Positions 18,044 through 27,717 of a stretch of 64,000 bases of DNA are shown here, piece by piece. The DNA is taken from NCBI RefSeq assembly GCF_900241005.1, contig NZ_OEST01000001.1, positions 951,252 to 1,015,251 of the forward strand, written 5' to 3'. Below the pieces are notes generated by a model, which was given only the letters and a program-made list of their open reading frames with translations, searched no databases and had not been told where the DNA came from. Made by a program: the position numbers and the translations under genes. Position 1 is the first letter of the stretch. Each line of letters begins with the position of its first letter. The DNA comes from Bacteroides cutis (GTDB lineage Bacteria; Bacteroidota; Bacteroidia; Bacteroidales; Bacteroidaceae).

Positions 18044-19030
18044 ATGAGAAGCATTATCAACATTTTTGGGGCAGTCTGCCTTTTGGCTGCAATGTTTGGA
18101 TGTGGTGCAAACTCTTCTAAGAAGACCGCTTCGGAAGAGACAGTGAAACAATTACCCCGCCTGTCCGTTGTCGGTACGCAACTGATGAATGAGAATGGTG
18201 ATACGGTTGTGTTGCGCGGTGTCAGTTATGGCTGGCATCAATTCTGGCCTCGTTTTTATAATGATTCTACAGTGGCTTATTTTGCCAAAGATTGGGGAGC
18301 GCAAGTTCTCCGGGCTTCTATGGGAGTAGATTTGGATAGTGCCTGCTATGTGTATCAGCCTGAATTCGGTATTGAGTGTGTCACCAAAGTGGTGGATGCG
18401 GCCATAAAGAATGATGTTTATGCCATTATTGACTGGCATAGTCACAATCTTCGCCAAAAAGAAGCGATTGAGTTTTTTACTCAGATGGCTACTCGGTATA
18501 AGGGCGTTCCCAATGTGATTTACGAAATCTACAACGAACCGGTAGAAGATAGTTGGGAACAATTAAAGAGTTATTCTACTGAAGTAATCAAAGCGATACG
18601 TGCCATAGAACCGGATGCCGTTATTCTTGTGGGTTGTCCGCATTGGGATCAGGACATCCATCTGGCAGCAGACAATCCTATTAGCGGATATGATAATATA
18701 ATGTATACCCTTCATTTTTATGCCAATACTCATGGACAATGGTTACGCGACCGTGCAAACTATGCTTTAAGTAAGGGGCTTCCTGTTTTTGTGTCCGAAT
18801 GTGCCGGAATGGAAGCCAGCGGTGACGGATCCGTCAATCCTGAGGAATGGCAAAATTGGCTCGACTGGATGCAGAAACATGCTATCAGTTGGGCGGCATG
18901 GTCTGTTTCCGATAAAGACGAAACCTGTTCCATGCTTCTTCCATCGGCTTCTTCAGGAGGTAATTGGAAAGATGAAGATTTGAAAGAGTGGGGACGTATT
19001 GTTCGTAACGAGTTGAAAAGGTTAAGTTAG
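18044..19030 (+). CDS. GH5 endo-beta-glucanase-like lipoprotein (GH5_2 type)
   Basis: A 328-residue lipoprotein (MFGC lipobox, Cys near residue 25) made of a single GH5 barrel. Visible motifs: VVLRGVSYGWHQFWP, VIIDWHSH-type strand (YAIIDWHSHN), acid/base Glu165 in EIYNEPVED, TLHFYANTHG with the His-Tyr pair, and nucleophile Glu252 in FVSECAG. This order resembles GH5_2 cellulases, so it may cleave beta-1,4-glucosyl bonds of glucomannan, complementing GH5_7 next door. Residues after the Cys (GANSSKK) are basic and neutral, suggesting the periplasmic face. It is the third gene of the operon, 53 bp after GH5_7 with no promoter between. Subfamily assignment is by eye and tentative; GH5 membership is firm. 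Confidence 0.88.
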   Translation: MRSIINIFGAVCLLAAMFGCGANSSKKTASEETVKQLPRLSVVGTQLMNENGDTVVLRGVSYGWHQFWPRFYNDSTVAYFAKDWGAQVLRASMGVDLDSACYVYQPEFGIECVTKVVDAAIKNDVYAIIDWHSHNLRQKEAIEFFTQMATRYKGVPNVIYEIYNEPVEDSWEQLKSYSTEVIKAIRAIEPDAVILVGCPHWDQDIHLAADNPISGYDNIMYTLHFYANTHGQWLRDRANYALSKGLPVFVSECAGMEASGDGSVNPEEWQNWLDWMQKHAISWAAWSVSDKDETCSMLLPSASSGGNWKDEDLKEWGRIVRNELKRLS

Positions 19031-19059
19031 AGTTCTATATAATAGTTGTTGTTTATATG

Positions 19060-19101
19060 AGCCATGTTTATTGTCACAGTTTTGTAATAATAAACGTGGC
19101 T
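19060..19101 (+). terminator. Probable terminator of the CE7-GH5-GH5 operon
   Basis: AGCCATGTTTATT (19060-19072) pairs with AATAAACGTGGCT (19089-19101) with one G-T pair across a 16-nt loop. The T run behind it is weak (TGTTAAAT). It ends 12 nt before the susC operator. Confidence 0.5.
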
Positions 19102-19112
19102 TGTTAAATGAG

Positions 19113-19129
19113 TATCATTTTCGGATAAA
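19113..19129 (+). promoter_or_regulatory. Candidate PUL operator, susC operon
   Basis: TATCATTTTCGGATAAA. GGATAAA (19123-19129) is separated by exactly 30 nt from the -7 box at 19160, and TATCA lies 10 nt upstream of it as in the reductase-GH97 promoter. Confidence 0.58.
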
Positions 19130-19159
19130 ATGGTGTCTGTTTTATTCTCTTGTAAGGTT

Positions 19160-19167
19160 TAAATTTG
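19160..19167 (+). promoter_or_regulatory. -7 box of the susC operon
   Basis: TAAATTTG matches TAnnTTTG. The susC ATG is 207 nt downstream, so the transcript has an unusually long leader for this region. Confidence 0.6.
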
Positions 19168-19171
19168 CATT

Positions 19172-19374
19172 CGGGAAATAGAAGAATAGTAAATTTATAT
19201 ATTAACCATCTAATAAAATGAAGGAATTCAGCCTATGGGAAAAGAAACAATGATGTATCTATCGTTTTATTCAAGGTCTACTCTATTTTAAAAAAGTTAG
19301 CCTTATACTTTTAAAGGGCATTACTTGCCGGAAATGCTTGAATGCCATATCATTAATCTAAGAAAAATACAAGT
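19172..19374 (+). other. Long 5' leader of the susC transcript
   Basis: About 200 nt between the predicted start and susC. It holds an 11-codon open frame at 19218-19253 (MKEFSLWEKKQ) and a GGCATT/AATGCC pair (19317-19322 and 19341-19346) near the gene. Long leaders ahead of susC genes can carry post-transcriptional control in Bacteroides; I see no known riboswitch here. Confidence 0.35.
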
Positions 19375-22300
19375 ATGAATTTAAATTTCAGAAAAACAGC
19401 ATTGCTTTTGGGAGTATGCTCGTTTTGTAGTTTGGGCTATACACCTCATGCTTTTGCCGCATCAGTCGATGCAATGGAGGTAGTACAGCAAACAAAGAAA
19501 ATTACAGGTACTGTTAGCGATGCAATGGGACCGATAATAGGTGCCAATGTGTTGGAGAAAGGTACGACAAACGGTATGATTACTGATATAAACGGTAATT
19601 TTACTTTGAATGTGGAACCGGGTGCTACACTCGTTGTCTCTTTTATCGGTTATGTGACTCAGGAAATTAAAATCACTAATCAGACCAACTTGAAGGTTAC
19701 ATTGAAAGAAGACAGTGAAATGTTGGATGAAGTAGTGGTTGTGGGATATGGTACGATGAAAAAGAGTGACCTTTCCGGTGCGTCGGTTTCTATGGGTGAA
19801 GATAAAATCAAAGGTTCTATTATAACCAATCTTGACCAGTCATTGCAAGGTCGTGCAGCTGGTGTGACGGCAGTACAGACTTCCGGTGCTCCGGGTTCTT
19901 CTTCCTCTATTCGTGTACGCGGGCAAGCCACTATCAATGCAAATGCCGAACCACTGTATGTGATTGACGGTGTGATTGTACAAGGACAAGGAACATCCGG
20001 TTCCAGTTTTGGTTTGGGTGATGCACTGGGTAATGGTTCCGTATCTACTATCTCTCCATTATCAACCATAAATCCTTCGGATATTGTAAGTATGGAAATC
20101 CTTAAGGATGCTTCTGCTACCGCTATTTATGGTGCTCAAGGTGCTAATGGTGTGGTTCTCATTACTACCAAACGGGGTAAAGCGGGTGAAGCCAAATTTA
20201 CGTACGACGGAATGATTGCGGTAAATCGTCAGGAGAAACGTCTGGACTTGATGAACCTTCGTGAATATGCGGGATATTATCAAGACTTTGTAACAGACGG
20301 TCATATCAGTTCTCAGAATGCGGACGTCCATTATAGTGATCCCAGTATTCTTGGTAAGGGAACCAACTGGCAGGACGCTGTATTCCAGACCGCTTTACAG
20401 CATCAACATCAAGTCTCGGCAGAAGGTGGTACGGAGAAAGTGAAATATTATGTATCCGGTAGCTATATGAATCAGGAAGGTACTATCATCGGTTCCCAGT
20501 TTGAACGTTTCAGTGTACGTACTAATCTTGATGCACAGTTAAAGAAATGGTTGAAACTCGGTCTTTCTGCTACATATAGCAGCACGGACGAAGATTTGAA
20601 ACTGGCTGATTCAAGTGAAGGTATCATAAACTATTCACTCACAACATTGCCTGATATACCTATTTATGATGTTTATGGTAATTATGCTTCGGAAGTACGG
20701 GAGGGGTGGACTTCTCCAAATCCCGTAGCGATGGCTATGCTTAATGAAATTAACTTGAAGCGTCAGAAATTGACCGGTAATGTCTTTGCCGACATCACAC
20801 CTATAAAGAATTTGACATGGCATGCCGAACTGGGTTATGATATTTCCGCTTCAAAAGGTTCGCGTTTCTTACCTACGGTAGATCTTGGCGGTTGGACGCG
20901 TGACAGTAACACGAGTTCTATCCAAAAGAACTCAAGTAAATTCTGGCAATTAAAAAACTATGTAACTTATAATGGAGAGGTCGGTAAGCATCACTTCACT
21001 GCCATGGTAGGTCAGGAATGCTGGGAATCTTCATACGATTTCAATAGTGTGACAAATACGAATTTACCTTCCAATACCATTCACAACCCGGCGCTTGGAC
21101 AGGGTACGCCATCTATCAATGCTGGATTTGGTAGTAGTGCGATGGCTTCTTTCTTCACTCGTGAAACTTATAACTATGATGACCGTTATTATGCTACATA
21201 TACTTACCGTTATGATGGTAGTTCCAATTTTGGGCCTAACAACCGTTGGGCGGGATTTCATTCTTTAGCGGGTAGCTGGCGTTTCACCAATGAGAAGTTC
21301 ATGAAGAACGTGGCATGGATAAGCAATGGCAAGATCCGTATCGGTTGGGGACAAACCGGTAATGCTAATATCGGTGGCTCAACCTGGCTTACTACTATGA
21401 GTCGTATGCCGACCGGACTTGGCTTGAGTTATCGTCCTGCCAATATAGCCAACGAATCAGTGAAATGGGAAAGTCAAGAACAATGGAATATCGGACTTGA
21501 CCTCGGTTTCCTGCAAGACCGCATTAACTTGACGGTAGACTGGTATCGTAAAGAGTCAAAAGACATGTTGATGACTATGCAGTTACCTTCATACATGGGT
21601 ACTCAGGGAAATGCTTCTTCTGCCCTTACTGCTCCTAAAGGAAATTATGGTAAGCTGCGTAACTATGGTTTCGAAATAACTCTTAATGTGCGCCCCGTTG
21701 TAACCAAGAATTTTGATTGGGATAGTGATATTCAATTCTCTGTAAACCGCAATAAACTTGTGGGGCTTCAGGGAACGGCAAGTGCTGCAATCGTAGGTTA
21801 TGGACAGTGGTCGGATGTTGTTTCAATGTCAACGGTGGGCGAGAGCCTTTATAACTTTTACGGATATGTGGTAGAAGGTGTTTATAAAGATTTCAATGAT
21901 ATTATCAATTCACCTATCAGTGATAAGGCTCCGCTGAATGCAGATGGAACCATTTGTACCGATCCTTCCAAATACAACAAACAGAATACTGTTTGGGTAG
22001 GTGACCTTAAATTTAAAGATGTCAATGGTGACGGTAAAATAACAGAAGCTGATAAAACGAATATCGGTTCACCTCTGCCTAAATTCACTTTTGGATGGAC
22101 TAATACTTTCCATTATAAGAATTTCGATGCATCCATCTTTATCAACGGAAGCTATGGCAATAAGGTTATGAACTATACCTCCATTAGTTTGACGGCTATG
22201 AAAACCGCATGGTCTAACCAACTCAATACCATTGGCAGTCGTGCGCAACTTAGCATGATAGATGGCTCGAAAAATTATGCGGCAGGAACGTATTGGTATA

Positions 22301-22659
22301 ATGATATCTCAAATATCAAGGTTATCAACGCCGGAACATCCATTCCGCGTGCTGCCATCAATGATCCTAATGACAATGACCGTATCAGTAGCCGGTACAT
22401 TGAAGATGGATCTTATATCCGCTTGAAAAATATCTCTTTAGGTTATACATTCCCCAAGAAGTGGATCAGCAAAATCGGACTGTCGAATCTTCGTGTTTCG
22501 GCCAACATACAGAATTTGCTTACTATCACAGGTTACGATGGCTATGATCCTGAAATCGGCGCAAGTACGTCGGATATGAATGGATATGTATTTGGTATGG
22601 ATAACGGACGTTACCCTTCCCCTACGACTTATTCTTTTGGATTAAATGTTTCATTCTAA
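19375..22659 (+). CDS. SusC-family TonB-dependent outer-membrane transporter
   Basis: A 1094-residue protein with a signal peptide (to about residue 28, HAFA), a carboxypeptidase-D-like regulatory domain (KITGTVSDAMGPIIGANV to about residue 110), the SusC signature DEVVVVGYGTMKKSDLSGA, a plug domain (SSSIRVRGQATINANAEPLYVIDG, MEILKDASATAIYGAQGANGV in part) and a C-terminal barrel of about 22 strands ending SFGLNVSF. It forms the TonB-driven pore for oligosaccharides, with the next gene product SusD as its lid. It has no extra sensor domain and no nearby anti-sigma factor, so regulation is probably through the AraC protein. It begins the five-gene surface operon of the mannan locus; the ligand is inferred from context. 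Confidence 0.96.
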   Translation: MNLNFRKTALLLGVCSFCSLGYTPHAFAASVDAMEVVQQTKKITGTVSDAMGPIIGANVLEKGTTNGMITDINGNFTLNVEPGATLVVSFIGYVTQEIKITNQTNLKVTLKEDSEMLDEVVVVGYGTMKKSDLSGASVSMGEDKIKGSIITNLDQSLQGRAAGVTAVQTSGAPGSSSSIRVRGQATINANAEPLYVIDGVIVQGQGTSGSSFGLGDALGNGSVSTISPLSTINPSDIVSMEILKDASATAIYGAQGANGVVLITTKRGKAGEAKFTYDGMIAVNRQEKRLDLMNLREYAGYYQDFVTDGHISSQNADVHYSDPSILGKGTNWQDAVFQTALQHQHQVSAEGGTEKVKYYVSGSYMNQEGTIIGSQFERFSVRTNLDAQLKKWLKLGLSATYSSTDEDLKLADSSEGIINYSLTTLPDIPIYDVYGNYASEVREGWTSPNPVAMAMLNEINLKRQKLTGNVFADITPIKNLTWHAELGYDISASKGSRFLPTVDLGGWTRDSNTSSIQKNSSKFWQLKNYVTYNGEVGKHHFTAMVGQECWESSYDFNSVTNTNLPSNTIHNPALGQGTPSINAGFGSSAMASFFTRETYNYDDRYYATYTYRYDGSSNFGPNNRWAGFHSLAGSWRFTNEKFMKNVAWISNGKIRIGWGQTGNANIGGSTWLTTMSRMPTGLGLSYRPANIANESVKWESQEQWNIGLDLGFLQDRINLTVDWYRKESKDMLMTMQLPSYMGTQGNASSALTAPKGNYGKLRNYGFEITLNVRPVVTKNFDWDSDIQFSVNRNKLVGLQGTASAAIVGYGQWSDVVSMSTVGESLYNFYGYVVEGVYKDFNDIINSPISDKAPLNADGTICTDPSKYNKQNTVWVGDLKFKDVNGDGKITEADKTNIGSPLPKFTFGWTNTFHYKNFDASIFINGSYGNKVMNYTSISLTAMKTAWSNQLNTIGSRAQLSMIDGSKNYAAGTYWYNDISNIKVINAGTSIPRAAINDPNDNDRISSRYIEDGSYIRLKNISLGYTFPKKWISKIGLSNLRVSANIQNLLTITGYDGYDPEIGASTSDMNGYVFGMDNGRYPSPTTYSFGLNVSF

Positions 22660-22678
22660 CGCCAAATATTAGACTATC

Positions 22679-24436
22679 ATGAAATTAAGAAATATAAAAT
22701 ATTTAATGGCTGCTCTCCTGGTGGGTGCAAGCACTGTATCGTGTGAAGATTTTCTGGATCGTCCCACAGAAGATAGCCCTACTGTGAAAACCTACTATGA
22801 AACCGATGACCAATGTATATCGGGGGTAAACTATCTTTATAACTCTCCTTGGTATGATTTCCAGCGCGGTTTTTTTAAAGTTGGCGAGGTATTATCGGGA
22901 AACTACTATTGGGGATCGTCTCCTTATCTTACATTTACAGTGAACTCTACCGATGAAGACCTTCGTAATATGTCTTATTCGCTGTGGGCGGTAAACGGAC
23001 ATGCTTCTTCCGTTTATAATAATATCCAAGCTTCTGTCGGTCCGAGTGAGAGTGTCAAAAATCAGACTATGGGTGAATGTCTCCTTTGGAAAGCTATGGC
23101 TTATTTCTACCTTGTCCGTACTTTCGGAGATGTGCCTATTATTCATGACCTAAATTCGGTTATAGAAGAGGGTTCTTACAACGAACAGTATAAAGTTCAG
23201 AAAGCTGATGTCTATGAATATATCATCATGACACTGGAGAAGGCCATTGAACTACTACCCAAACAATGTTCAAAAGGACGTTTGGATAAGTATTGTGCTA
23301 AAGGACTTCTTGCGAAAGTATATCTCACAAAAGCCGGTGTAAGTGGTAAGCTCAATAATGATGACCTCCAGAAAGCTGCGGATTATGCAAAAGATGTGAT
23401 AGATAACTCAGGTCGTGGGTTGATGGAGAACTATGCGGATATTTTTCGTTTGAAGAATAACACATGTGATGAGAATATGATTGCATGGCGTTGGACTGCC
23501 GATGGAGAAAACTGGACGCGTCAGAATTCTTTGCAGAGCGACCTTGCCATGGTGGGATTTGATGAGTTTGGTGATTGTTGGGGAGGATATGGAGGTCCTT
23601 CTATAGATCTTCAGGAAGCTTTTGGAGTGAAACCTACCGAAAATCCGGCTTCACGTAGCGATGGGGATGCCCGTCGTAAAGCTACTATGATGATGGCAGG
23701 TGATGTTTATGAATATTTTTGGCAAGATAAAGGTGGTTTCGACTATCTGAAATTTATATATAACGTAAACCCGGATGGATATACCGGTAAAGATCCCTAT
23801 GGGAAAGGGGGGCCGGGCAAGTTGCAATCTCCTACGGGAGCCAATGAAGTGAAACATCTTTATGGTAATGCTGCTGACCATTTGGCTGCTACCGGTGTAT
23901 CTGCCATGAATATGGCAAGTTCGCTTTGTACTCCCATTCTTCGTTTGGCAGATGTTTATCTTGTATTTGTAGAAGCGAAAGTGTTGCTTGACGGAGGTAC
24001 TACAACTGATACTAAAGCGCTCAAGGTGTATGGTCAGGTACGTGGACGCTCTGTTCCTTCTTATTGGGCAAAAGAGAATACATCGGTTACATTTGCCGAT
24101 GTATGGAAAGAACGCAGATTGGAATTGGCCTGTGAAGGAGATCGTTGGTATGATTTTGTCCGCTTGTCGTACTATGATACCAAAGCAGCTATCGATGAAA
24201 TCAAGATGCAGAAACGCAATGCTTGGTGGAATCTTGATAAAACTTATGAAACTTATGCGAAAAATAGTTCTTGGTCGGTAAATGAGGATGAATGTATTTA
24301 CGACAACGAGACTGCCAGACCCAATGTTACCGCATCCAGTTTCACCATTCCATTCCCGCAGGAAGACCTTGTATTCAATTCTCATCTTAGCGAGGATGCT
24401 ATTCATGTGGATGTTCGTGCTACATACAGTTATTAA
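22679..24436 (+). CDS. SusD-family surface glycan-binding lipoprotein
   Basis: A 585-residue lipoprotein (TVSC lipobox, Cys near residue 22, followed by EDFLDRP, the usual SusD opening). The body shows the TPR-rich SusD fold: AKGLLAKVYLTKAG, a long loop region (residues about 270-400), and the C-terminal RRLELACEGDRWYDFVRL motif followed by a FPQEDLVFN close. SusD proteins cap the SusC pore at the cell surface and bind the glycan. It lies 19 bp behind susC, as in almost all such pairs. Confidence 0.95.
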   Translation: MKLRNIKYLMAALLVGASTVSCEDFLDRPTEDSPTVKTYYETDDQCISGVNYLYNSPWYDFQRGFFKVGEVLSGNYYWGSSPYLTFTVNSTDEDLRNMSYSLWAVNGHASSVYNNIQASVGPSESVKNQTMGECLLWKAMAYFYLVRTFGDVPIIHDLNSVIEEGSYNEQYKVQKADVYEYIIMTLEKAIELLPKQCSKGRLDKYCAKGLLAKVYLTKAGVSGKLNNDDLQKAADYAKDVIDNSGRGLMENYADIFRLKNNTCDENMIAWRWTADGENWTRQNSLQSDLAMVGFDEFGDCWGGYGGPSIDLQEAFGVKPTENPASRSDGDARRKATMMMAGDVYEYFWQDKGGFDYLKFIYNVNPDGYTGKDPYGKGGPGKLQSPTGANEVKHLYGNAADHLAATGVSAMNMASSLCTPILRLADVYLVFVEAKVLLDGGTTTDTKALKVYGQVRGRSVPSYWAKENTSVTFADVWKERRLELACEGDRWYDFVRLSYYDTKAAIDEIKMQKRNAWWNLDKTYETYAKNSSWSVNEDECIYDNETARPNVTASSFTIPFPQEDLVFNSHLSEDAIHVDVRATYSY

Positions 24437-24454
24437 TCTTACTATTTGGAAAAA

Positions 24455-25816
24455 ATGAAAATATTAAATCATAACATATCAAAATGGTTAGTACTTCCGG
24501 CTGTTACAATGATGGCTTCCTTTATGGCATCTTGCGAAGATCAGCCCGATAAGTTTGAACTGACCGGTGGGGTTCCTACCATAGAATTTGTACGTGTACC
24601 GGATGCCGCAAGCTCCGATTCTATCATTACGGGAGCTTATCTCTCCTCGACAGTATGCCTTGTGGGCGAAAACCTTACGAGTATTAAGGAGATTTACTTC
24701 AATGACAAGAAGGCTGTGCTGAATACAAGTTATATCACCGGCAACTCCTTGCTGGTAGATGTTCCAGGAACAATCCCTGTTGAAGTGACTGATAAAATGT
24801 ATCTTATAACTGCCGGGAACGATACCGTGAAATATCCTTTTAAGACCCTTGTTCCAGCTCCAAGTATTGTTACGATGAACAATGAGTATCTGGAAGGTGG
24901 CAAGCCTGGAAAGATTATAGGAGACTATTTCGCTGATAATGATGAGGTACCTTTGCAACTTTCAATTTCGGGGCAACCTGTCGAAATTGAAGGATTTGAC
25001 CAGTATAACATCAACTTTACGATGCCCGAAGGGTTGGAAGAAGGACAGATTACGGTAACTACCCGTTATGGAACAACCATCTCCAAATTCCATTATAAGG
25101 AAAGCCGTAATATGTTGTTCGATAACTGGGGAGCTGTTGATGAACCCGGTACAGGGTTGGCTAACAATGGTTGGGCCACTCCCCATGTGATGAACGATGA
25201 GTACTCCATTGCAGGTTCTTATTATCAGATGGGTGACGGTACTACTGAAATTGATGAGTCTGCTACTAATCAGTGGCCGCAGAATCTCTTTGAGTTCGAT
25301 TATTGTCCCGGTTCATGGGATACTCCTGAGAAATTTGAAGGTGAAGGTGCATCTATACGTTTAAGTACTCTCTTCAATGTTGAAGATTGGAAAAACATGG
25401 CTCTTAAGTTTGAGTTATATGTTCCTTCAAGCAATCCTTGGAGTTCGGGTGCTTTGCAGTTGATATTCTCTGGTGATGATCAGATAACTGTCGGTACGCA
25501 AAATAACCTTTGGTGGAGAGATCAGGCGGATGATGCCGCAGGTAAGGGATATCCAGAGGCTTATGCCCGTGCGTTGTATCGCCCGTGGACCACTGCTGAG
25601 GGTAAGACATTTGATACAGGTGATGAATGGATGACTGTGGCAATTCCTCTCGAAACGGCATTTACTTATTATCTTGACGGTTCTTCTGCAAAGACATTAC
25701 TTGATGAGAAACATTTTACAGGGTTCACCATGATGCTTTATAGCGGCGGTGTTTCCGGTACTCTGTGTAAACCGATTCTCAAGATTGATAATATGCGTGT
25801 AGTACCTTATAAATAA
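24455..25816 (+). CDS. Surface glycan-binding protein with IPT/TIG domains (SGBP-B type)
   Basis: A 453-residue lipoprotein; I start at ATG 24455 (MKILNHN) rather than the TTG at 24446. The lipobox is MASC with the Cys near residue 27, followed by EDQPDKFE. Residues about 35-205 are tandem IPT/TIG immunoglobulin-like modules (GAYLSSTVCLVGENLTSIKE, PGKIIGDYFADNDE). From about residue 215 to the end is a beta-sandwich with the NMLFDNWGAVDEPGTG opening and a C-terminal LKIDNMRVVPYK, like the C-terminal binding domain of SGBP-B xyloglucan proteins. It should bind the polysaccharide at the cell surface next to SusC/SusD. It has no catalytic motif. The ligand is inferred from the neighbouring enzymes. 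Confidence 0.85.
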   Translation: MKILNHNISKWLVLPAVTMMASFMASCEDQPDKFELTGGVPTIEFVRVPDAASSDSIITGAYLSSTVCLVGENLTSIKEIYFNDKKAVLNTSYITGNSLLVDVPGTIPVEVTDKMYLITAGNDTVKYPFKTLVPAPSIVTMNNEYLEGGKPGKIIGDYFADNDEVPLQLSISGQPVEIEGFDQYNINFTMPEGLEEGQITVTTRYGTTISKFHYKESRNMLFDNWGAVDEPGTGLANNGWATPHVMNDEYSIAGSYYQMGDGTTEIDESATNQWPQNLFEFDYCPGSWDTPEKFEGEGASIRLSTLFNVEDWKNMALKFELYVPSSNPWSSGALQLIFSGDDQITVGTQNNLWWRDQADDAAGKGYPEAYARALYRPWTTAEGKTFDTGDEWMTVAIPLETAFTYYLDGSSAKTLLDEKHFTGFTMMLYSGGVSGTLCKPILKIDNMRVVPYK

Positions 25817-25842
25817 TTAAGTCATTAATTTAAAAAACAAGA

Positions 25843-27696
25843 ATGACAATGAATTTGAAATACAGATTTTCTACCATACTGATGTCGTCTCTTTTGCTTG
25901 CAAGCGGTCTGTTTGTGGCTGCTTGCGGTGACGACGACCTTGACAACATGCAGACCTCCGTTAATGGAGTTACTCTGAAATCGTTTGGTCCATGTCCTCT
26001 TACACGTGGTGAGAGTATGGAGGTGATAGGCGTAAACCTTGGGAAAGTGAGTAAAGTACTGTTCCCTAAAGGTAATCAGCGACTTTATGACACGAAAACT
26101 TATGAGGAGGCGCAATTTTCGCTGAATACGGACGGGAAGCTATCGGTCACAGTTCCCGATGAAGTAGTTCCCGGTAAACTTCGCCTTGTGGTGGGTTCGG
26201 ATACTATCGTTTCCAACAGCTTTGTCAGCTTTAAAGAAGAGGGTGTCATTAAAAATGTGGAACTTTCATCCACTGATGTGCGGGCAGGGGATATAATCAC
26301 TGTTAAGGGTGAATATGTCTGGAACATGATTTATGCCACATTTGCCGATAATGTAGTGGTATATGCCGAAGACTTCCTGAAAAATACGCGTAATGAAATT
26401 CAGATTGCCGTACCTGCTGCTGCGGTAAGTGGTGAAGTTACCTACTATGATGGCAATGCCAATGAAATTCAACAGCCTCTTATTGAAGATTTGCAAATTC
26501 GCCAGGCCACAGTAGAACGGCTTTCCAACGAAAGTCCTGAGTTGGGTGAGGAAATTACCATTTTTGGTAAAGACCTCGACTTGGTGGGATGCGCCAATTT
26601 CCCTTTTGTGGATTCTGTGAAAGTGGTAGTGAACGAAGCCGGTACGGAATTAAAGTGTATAGTACCTTCGAAGACGACCCCGGGTGATATCAATCTGGCT
26701 CAGTATTCAGGAAAGAAAATTTCCGTGCCCTATACTCCTCTTATGATAGAAGTATCGGGAGTGACGCCGAAAGAAGACCTTAAAGCAGGCGACCGGGTAA
26801 CAATTACCGGTACCCGTCTTGATAAGGTTCAGTATATTCTGTTGCCCGGTGATCTTGCATTGGCATCTGATGAATTTAGCGGTTCTGCTACGCAAATCAC
26901 ATTTACCGTACCCGAAGGTATGGCCGATGGTGAGGTGAAAGTTGTACAGCATGAGAATTACAGTCTCGTCACTGAGAAGATTGCAATGCATCACGAGGGT
27001 GCGGAACTGACGATATGGAGTGGAAAGAAAGTGATTGGTAATTGGGACGTTACTATGGATGCCCTTTCTTGGAGCGGTGGCGCAGAACTTTGGCCTACTG
27101 TACAGCCGGGACAGGTTATGTCGATTTATGTTACAGTGAATGAGGGGGTGAATGACGCAAAAATTCGTGTAGGTAATGGAAGCTGGGTTGCACTTCCGGG
27201 GACAAGTGATCTGAATGACCTTGTGCCGGGAGATAATGTAATTCGCATTACTCTTACTGAAGCAATGATTAATGAACTTGTAAATAACGGTGGATTGGTT
27301 CTGTGTGGAGCATACTTTACCGTGACTTCGGTTACGCTTTCCTTACTTGAAACGGTAATTTGGAGAGGTTCTTGGAATTGTTCGGGTGGAACGTGGGCTG
27401 GAAACCAAGATCTTGCTTATGGAGCTTATGATTGGTCAACATTCCAAGAAGGACAAAAAATTGTCTTCACGTTTGATTCGGCAGATCCTACCACTGGTTG
27501 GGGTTGTATCAGCCCTCGTATGGGTGGTAATAGTTGGGCAAATCTATCAGTTTCTCAGATAAATTTTACTCCAAGTGCTGAAGAACAATCTATAGAATTT
27601 ATTCCTACAGCGGATGATATCGCTCATCTTCAGAATGATGATGGTCTTGTTATTACCGGTGATGGGTTTATTTTGAAGAAAGTGTCTATTAAGTAA
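25843..27696 (+). CDS. Second surface glycan-binding lipoprotein: IPT/TIG domains plus a duplicated C-terminal module
   Basis: A 617-residue lipoprotein (VAAC lipobox, Cys near residue 28) followed by GDDDLDN, an acidic run typical of surface-exported Bacteroides lipoproteins. Residues about 40-380 are three or four IPT/TIG modules (PLTRGESMEVIGVNLGKV, VRAGDIITVKGEYVW, LGEEITIFGKDLD, LKAGDRVTITGTRLD). Residues about 385-502 and 503-617 look like two copies of one beta-sandwich module: each starts IW(S/R)G with a nearby Trp-rich stretch, has a VQPGQ/FQEGQ turn, and ends with NxxGLVxxG then a TSVTL/KKVSI strand. These are candidate carbohydrate-binding modules. It is the fourth gene of the susC operon. 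A second ATG (25849) is possible. Confidence 0.82.
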   Translation: MTMNLKYRFSTILMSSLLLASGLFVAACGDDDLDNMQTSVNGVTLKSFGPCPLTRGESMEVIGVNLGKVSKVLFPKGNQRLYDTKTYEEAQFSLNTDGKLSVTVPDEVVPGKLRLVVGSDTIVSNSFVSFKEEGVIKNVELSSTDVRAGDIITVKGEYVWNMIYATFADNVVVYAEDFLKNTRNEIQIAVPAAAVSGEVTYYDGNANEIQQPLIEDLQIRQATVERLSNESPELGEEITIFGKDLDLVGCANFPFVDSVKVVVNEAGTELKCIVPSKTTPGDINLAQYSGKKISVPYTPLMIEVSGVTPKEDLKAGDRVTITGTRLDKVQYILLPGDLALASDEFSGSATQITFTVPEGMADGEVKVVQHENYSLVTEKIAMHHEGAELTIWSGKKVIGNWDVTMDALSWSGGAELWPTVQPGQVMSIYVTVNEGVNDAKIRVGNGSWVALPGTSDLNDLVPGDNVIRITLTEAMINELVNNGGLVLCGAYFTVTSVTLSLLETVIWRGSWNCSGGTWAGNQDLAYGAYDWSTFQEGQKIVFTFDSADPTTGWGCISPRMGGNSWANLSVSQINFTPSAEEQSIEFIPTADDIAHLQNDDGLVITGDGFILKKVSIK

Positions 27697-27717
27697 CGTA
27701 TTTAAAGTGACGAAATT

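Noticed and set aside
23651..24406. 251-codon minus-strand frame inside susD
   Set aside because: It is antisense to conserved SusD sequence, with no promoter or recognisable domain.
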